Shown: positions 59,734 through 64,000 of the stretch, one piece after another
Position numbering within the stretch: position 1 is the stretch's first letter
How the letters are laid out: each line of letters opens with the position of its first letter
Notes under the pieces: generated by a model
The model's database searches: none
Told to the model about the DNA's origin: nothing
Seen by the model: the letters and a program-made list of their open reading frames with translations, nothing else
Program-made: the position numbers and the translations under genes
Assembly (NCBI RefSeq): GCF_049977265.1
Contig: NZ_JBMFGQ010000001.1
Coordinates: 62,001 to 126,000 of the forward strand
Direction: 5' to 3'
Length of the DNA stretch: 64,000 nt
Source: Desulfurella sp049977265
GTDB lineage: Bacteria; Campylobacterota_A; Desulfurellia; Desulfurellales; Desulfurellaceae

Positions 59734-61921
59734 AGTATATGGTATTGTTCAGGGTGTAGGTTTTAGACCAGCACTTTACAATGCCTTAAAAAAATATACG
59801 GGGTGGGTACGAAATAGCTCTTGTTGTGTTGAAATTTATATTGAATCAAATAGAATACTTAATATAGAAAAAATTATCATTAAAAATAAACCGCAAAATG
59901 CATTTATAAAATCTATAGATAGCGTTATTTTTAAAATAAAAAAACATGCCTACAATAGTTTTATTATTAAATACAGCAAAGGTGATGCTCAAAAAAATAT
60001 AAACATAACGCCAGATTGGGGTATTTGCAAAAAATGCGAGCAAGAATTATTTGATAGCTCAAACAGGCGTTTTTTGCATCCTTTGATTACATGCACAGAT
60101 TGTGGGCCCAGATTTAGTATTGCAAAAGATGGTTTGTTTGATAGAAACAACACCACAATGAACGCATTTAAAATGTGTAAAATGTGCGCAACAGAATATT
60201 CTGATAGCTCAAATAGGCGTTTTCATGCTCAAACCATTTCTTGTAAAGAATGTGGCCCAAAATATTTTTATGTAAAAAACAAACAGGTTGAGTTAAAAGA
60301 TATCAAGGCCGTTAAAAAGGCAGCTTTTGATTTGGAAAACTCTAAAGTTGGTTTATTAAAAGGCATAGGTGGTTATCATTTAATTTGCAATGCATTTGAT
60401 GAATATGCTGTTGAAAAAATAAAACACATAAAAAAAAGGGAAGAAAAACCGTTTGCTGTAATTGCAAAAAACATTGAAACTGCCAAAAAACTTGCTTATC
60501 TATCAAAAAAGGAAATTGAAATACTAAACTCGCACATAAAACCAATTGTGCTTGCAAAATATAAAGATGAACGCTTAAAGTTTGTAAATCTCAAAAGTCC
60601 GTTTGTAGGTATGATGCTTGCTTATGCTCCAATACACTTGCTTTTGTTTTACTTTTCAAACCTTGAGTGCATTGTTGCAACAAGTGCAAACTTAAGTGAA
60701 TTTTCGCTTATTTACAAAGATAGGGATGCTGTAAATTTTGATGGTGTAGATTTTGTACTGCTTCACAATAGGAAAATTATAAGACCAATTGAAGATTCTA
60801 TTGTACATTTCAGTTTAAATAAGCAAATAATTTTTAGGTATGCAAGGGGTTATGCACCTTCGCCATTTTATTTAAAAGGCGTAAAGCCCAACATTTTAGC
60901 GTTGGGTGCCGATATGAAAAACAATATAGCAATAAGCCTTAAAGATACAGTAATTTTATCTCAATACACGCCAGATTTATCAAATTATGAAAACTATGAG
61001 CAATTTAATAAAAAAGTTAATGATTTTTTGTCATTTTTTGATATAAACAAAGTTGATATGGCTATTTGTGATAGGCATCCAAATTATTTATCAAGCAATT
61101 ATGCAAGGCAAACATTTGCAAATGTGTTTGAAGTACAGCACCACAAAGCGCATTTTGCAAGCGTTTTAATGGAACACAACCACTGTGGTGATTGTATTGG
61201 GATAGTGCTTGATGGTACAGGTTTTGGTGATGATGGCAATATTTGGGGTGGTGAATTTTTTGTAAAAATGGATAAAACCATAAAACGTATTGGACATATT
61301 AAAAATATGAAACTTTACTTTGGAGAAAAAGCTATAAAAGAACCATACAGAATAGCAGCTTCGTATATTTATGATATAACTGGCGATATTGAATATGTTA
61401 AATATTTGTTTTCTGATTATAGCAATGTAATTGAGCTTATGCCGAAAATGCCTTATTCGATCACAAGCTCAGCAGGCAGGTTATTTGACGCAGTAAGCGC
61501 CCTTTTAAACATAAAACACAAAAACACTTTTGAAGCCCAATCTGCAATGCTTTTAGAGTATGAAGCAAGAAAACACAAGGCTTCTAAGATACTTGATTAT
61601 AAGATTGATAATTTTATTATTGATTTTTCAATGACGCTAAAAACAATTGCACAAAGACGCGATTTAATAAGCGCAAAACTTTTTCATAATACTTTTGTTG
61701 ATGCAATATATCAAAATACAATGTCTATATCAAAGCAAACTGGCATAAAAACGGTTGCACTGTCAGGTGGCGTATTTCAAAACGATATAGTTTTTAGCTT
61801 ACTATATAAAAAATTAGCCAAAGCTGGTTTAAATGTACTTTTTAACTCAAGATTTCCGATAAACGATAGCGGTGTAGCCATAGGTCAAATTTACATTGCA
61901 AAGGAGGGATTATGTGTATAG
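59714..61921 (+). CDS. hypF: carbamoyltransferase HypF
   Basis: Makes the thiocarbamate used for the cyanide ligands of the NiFe centre. 735 residues: acylphosphatase-like start AKVYGIVQGVGFRP, two zinc fingers with CKKCEQELFD...CTDCGPRFS and CKMCATEY...CKECGPKY (quoted in parts), the YrdC-like domain with KRE..PFAVIAK and the Kae1-like domain with HHKAHFASVLMEHN and LDGTGFGDDGNIWGG. Full length is normal. The ATG lies inside the leader frame with good Shine-Dalgarno; it overlaps hypC by 10 bases. Confidence 0.95.
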   Translation: MFAIKAKVYGIVQGVGFRPALYNALKKYTGWVRNSSCCVEIYIESNRILNIEKIIIKNKPQNAFIKSIDSVIFKIKKHAYNSFIIKYSKGDAQKNINITPDWGICKKCEQELFDSSNRRFLHPLITCTDCGPRFSIAKDGLFDRNNTTMNAFKMCKMCATEYSDSSNRRFHAQTISCKECGPKYFYVKNKQVELKDIKAVKKAAFDLENSKVGLLKGIGGYHLICNAFDEYAVEKIKHIKKREEKPFAVIAKNIETAKKLAYLSKKEIEILNSHIKPIVLAKYKDERLKFVNLKSPFVGMMLAYAPIHLLLFYFSNLECIVATSANLSEFSLIYKDRDAVNFDGVDFVLLHNRKIIRPIEDSIVHFSLNKQIIFRYARGYAPSPFYLKGVKPNILALGADMKNNIAISLKDTVILSQYTPDLSNYENYEQFNKKVNDFLSFFDINKVDMAICDRHPNYLSSNYARQTFANVFEVQHHKAHFASVLMEHNHCGDCIGIVLDGTGFGDDGNIWGGEFFVKMDKTIKRIGHIKNMKLYFGEKAIKEPYRIAASYIYDITGDIEYVKYLFSDYSNVIELMPKMPYSITSSAGRLFDAVSALLNIKHKNTFEAQSAMLLEYEARKHKASKILDYKIDNFIIDFSMTLKTIAQRRDLISAKLFHNTFVDAIYQNTMSISKQTGIKTVALSGGVFQNDIVFSLLYKKLAKAGLNVLFNSRFPINDSGVAIGQIYIAKEGLCV

Positions 61922-62151
61922 GTATACCGATGCAAATTGTTGAAGTTTATGAAGATGGAATAAGTGGTGTTGTTGAAGCAGGTGGTACAAAGAAACACTG
62001 TTTTTTTATGCTAATAGACAACCCAAAAGTGGGGGACTATGTGCTTGTGCATGCAGGAAACGCTATTGCAAAACTAGACGAACAGGAAGCAAAAGAAAAC
62101 TTAGAGCTAATAGAACAATGCTTGTTGGGAGCAAAAGGTGCAACTGAGTAA
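61912..62151 (+). CDS. hypC: hydrogenase maturation chaperone HypC
   Basis: 79 residues beginning MCIGIPMQIVEV with the essential Cys2, then a small beta barrel. It holds the Fe(CN)2CO precursor with HypD and chaperones the large subunit. GGAGGG precedes the ATG inside the hypF end; it overlaps hypD by 14 bases. Confidence 0.95.
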   Translation: MCIGIPMQIVEVYEDGISGVVEAGGTKKHCFFMLIDNPKVGDYVLVHAGNAIAKLDEQEAKENLELIEQCLLGAKGATE

Positions 62152-63226
62152 GTTTAAAGACAAAGATTTAGTATTGGCGCTTGCTCAAAGTATAAAAGCC
62201 AAATCAAAAAATTTCGAGAATTTGCGCATTATGCATGTGTGTGGCACACACGAAAATTCTATAGTAAGATACGCACTAAGGGATTTATTGCCAGAAAATA
62301 TAAAGCTTCTTGCTGGACCTGGATGTCCTGTATGTGTTACAAGCTCAAAAGATATAGATGCTATAATAAACTATGGTATAAAAAATAATTGCACAATTGC
62401 TACATTTGGCGATATGTTGAGGGTAAAAGGAAGCAACTATTCACTTTTTAGTGCAAGCAAGATGGGTCTTAGCGTTAAGATGGTTTATGGTTTAGATGAA
62501 GCGATAGATTTTGCAAAAAAAAGCAGACAAGATATGATATTTTTTTCTGTGGGGTTTGAAACTACAGCAGCTCCCATTGCAAGTATAATAAAAAGTATAA
62601 GCTTGCCAGAAAATTTAAGCTTTTTCAGTGTCCACAAATACACGCCAAATGGTGTTTTAGAATTGTTGAAAGCAGGCAAGCTAAATATTGATGCATTAAT
62701 CTTGCCCGGACACGCAAGCATAGTTTCAGGGTTGGTGCCTTATGAAAAGGTCTCAAGCGATTTTAAATTGCCTTGTGTTGCAGCGGGTTTTGAACCAGCT
62801 GATATTTTAAGTACCATACTTATGATAATAAACCAGATTGAAAATAATACCTGCAAGGTAGAAAACGAGTACGAAAGGCTTTTGAGCTATGAAGGCAACA
62901 AACTTGCCCAAAAAGCTCTAAACGATGTTTTTGATATTGTGCCTAGCATATGGAGAGGGCTTGGCACAATAGAAAATAGCGGTTTTGAGTTTAAAAAAAC
63001 ATATAACTTTTTAAATGCAAAGGTAAAATTCAATATTCCATTTAGCGAAGATTATATAGAAGAACAAAAAGGCTGCAGATGCGCAGAAGTTATTTTAGGT
63101 TTGATTGAGCCAACACAATGCCCAATGTTTTCCAAAGTATGCAATCCTCACAATCCTGTAGGACCGTGTATGGTATCAGATGAAGGTACATGCAGAAACT
63201 GGTGGGAGGTTAAAGGTGAAATTTGA
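62138..63226 (+). CDS. hypD: hydrogenase iron-cofactor assembly protein HypD
   Basis: 362 residues. MHVCGTHENSI and GPGCPVCVTS (redox/thiol cysteines), GFETTAAPIAS, the C-terminal [4Fe-4S] cysteines in GCRCAEVILG, CPMFSKVCNP and GTCRNW. Builds Fe(CN)2CO with HypC and HypE. GTG start at 62138 with GGGAG upstream; overlaps hypC. Confidence 0.95.
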   Translation: MQLSKFKDKDLVLALAQSIKAKSKNFENLRIMHVCGTHENSIVRYALRDLLPENIKLLAGPGCPVCVTSSKDIDAIINYGIKNNCTIATFGDMLRVKGSNYSLFSASKMGLSVKMVYGLDEAIDFAKKSRQDMIFFSVGFETTAAPIASIIKSISLPENLSFFSVHKYTPNGVLELLKAGKLNIDALILPGHASIVSGLVPYEKVSSDFKLPCVAAGFEPADILSTILMIINQIENNTCKVENEYERLLSYEGNKLAQKALNDVFDIVPSIWRGLGTIENSGFEFKKTYNFLNAKVKFNIPFSEDYIEEQKGCRCAEVILGLIEPTQCPMFSKVCNPHNPVGPCMVSDEGTCRNWWEVKGEI

Positions 63227-64000
63227 CAAAATTACAATGGATCACGGATCTGGTGGTAAATTGACTCTTGAATTAATAGAAAATGTATTTAGAGCAACTC
63301 CGGGTCTTGATAGTGCAATTTTGGGCGATATAGCCTTTACGACGGATTCTCATTCAATAAAGCCCCTATTTTTTAAAGGCGGTGATATTGGCAAACTATC
63401 CGTTTGCGGAACTGTCAATGATTTATTGTGTGTTGGAGCAAAGCCCATGTATCTATCAAGCGCATTCATAATGGAAGAAGGTTTTGATCTTGATGATTTA
63501 GAAAAAATTGCACAATCAATGCGCGATGAAGCAAAAAATGCTAATGTTAAAATTGTATGTGGTGATACAAAGGTTGTTGAAGCTGGTAAAGGCTTTTATA
63601 TAAATACATCAGGCATAGGAAAAATCATAAGGCCAATAGATGGCTCAAACATATGTGAAAATGATCAGATAATTGTAACAGGCAATATTGGAGAACACGG
63701 CTTTTCGATTTTAAACGAGCGCGAAAACCTAAATCTTGCATCAAATTTGCAATCTGATTGCGCCCAGCTTACAAGTCTAATTTTGCCAATAATTGAATCT
63801 AATTTAGATGTTCACTGGATGAGGGATCCCACACGTGGCGGTCTTGCCATGTGTTTAAACGAATTATGTTACAAAAGAGATTTTGGCGTTGAGATATTTG
63901 AAGAACTTGTCCCCATTTCTGAAGAAGTGTCCTCGATTTCTGAGATGCTTGGCATTGAACCTTACTATAGCGCAAATGAAGGTAAGATGGTAATAGTTGC
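63216..64000 (+). CDS. hypE: hydrogenase maturation protein HypE (cut by window end)
   Basis: Dehydrates the carbamoylated C-terminal cysteine to cyanide for the iron ligand. About 261 codons are visible. The N-terminus MKFDKITMDHGSGGKLTLEL fits HypE; SVCGTVNDLLCVGAKPMYLS and MRDPTRGGLAMCLNEL are the PurM-like ATP motifs. The C-terminal PRxC tail lies beyond base 64000. GTG start at 63216 with GGGAGG six bases upstream, overlapping hypD by 11 bases. Confidence 0.93.
   Translation, partial: MKFDKITMDHGSGGKLTLELIENVFRATPGLDSAILGDIAFTTDSHSIKPLFFKGGDIGKLSVCGTVNDLLCVGAKPMYLSSAFIMEEGFDLDDLEKIAQSMRDEAKNANVKIVCGDTKVVEAGKGFYINTSGIGKIIRPIDGSNICENDQIIVTGNIGEHGFSILNERENLNLASNLQSDCAQLTSLILPIIESNLDVHWMRDPTRGGLAMCLNELCYKRDFGVEIFEELVPISEEVSSISEMLGIEPYYSANEGKMVIV

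Noticed and set aside
1..64000. CRISPR arrays, insertion sequences, prophage or integrative elements
   Set aside because: No repeat-spacer pattern, transposase, integrase or phage gene was seen; composition and gene types are uniform core-genome style.

Overview
The window is AT-rich, gene-dense bacterial chromosome with no mobile elements, rRNA or CRISPR arrays. The gene set suggests a flagellated, anaerobic, H2-using relative of Desulfurella/Hippea (Campylobacterota): a Tat-exported membrane [NiFe] uptake hydrogenase with its Hyp maturation genes, NfnAB-type transhydrogenase, Aquifex-type aconitase, a fused acetate-type CoA-transferase, an ArsS-like histidine kinase and a PseC-like aminotransferase. 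This placement is inference from gene content and sequence style; no rRNA is present to fix it.

Layout. 1-5870 (minus) is a compact polyphosphate operon: ppk2, CHAD protein, Ppx/GppA-HD phosphatase, a second Ppx-like HD protein with degraded phosphatase motifs, and ppk1 (cut by the window edge). 6187-7609 (plus) holds tRNA-Lys, tRNA-Glu, an HU gene, tRNA-Val, tRNA-Asp and a CinA-like gene starting 6 bases after the last tRNA. 7580-15745 is mostly minus strand: pfkA, a ComEA-like protein, two two-component systems (one with a Spy-like periplasmic protein, one with a small exported unknown protein) and a Crp/Fnr regulator; a flavin disulfide reductase (plus) lies between them.

15883-29363 contains a PseC-like aminotransferase (plus) and then an almost gapless 14-gene minus-strand run of about 12.3 kb: cheB, fliM, fliY/N-like, CoA-binding protein, ROK kinase, murA, hisG, uracil-DNA glycosylase, aroB, TPR protein, lipoprotein, nfnA, nfnB, ruvB. 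29448-35203 (plus) has aconitase with a DsrE-like partner, then a GH57 enzyme and der, which appear to be transcribed without a leader. A nitroreductase and the CoA-transferase (minus) follow, then pilB-recG-amidohydrolase-mogA-nfeD-slipin and an Nramp-like transporter (plus).

45469-54223 (minus) carries an aldo/keto reductase, glycerate kinase, a SLOG protein, uvrA and the conserved rpsF-ssb-rpsR-rplI-dnaB block. 54332-59454 (minus) is the hydrogenase operon hyaA-hyaB-hyaC-protease-hypA-hypB, ended by an AT-rich terminator. Divergent from it is hypF-hypC-hypD-hypE (hypE cut by the window end).

Recurring promoter form: TTGACA/TTGACT, 16-17 bases, then TATATT/TATAAT-like. Start codons were moved from the longest frame wherever a Shine-Dalgarno sequence, ATGA coupling or the family N-terminus decided it. 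I did not find an obviously new multi-gene system. The best leads are the degraded Ppx-HD paralogue inside the polyphosphate operon, a four-copy 11-base-phased repeat upstream of the Spy-like/two-component operon, and leaderless or leader-peptide starts at GH57, cinA and hypF.
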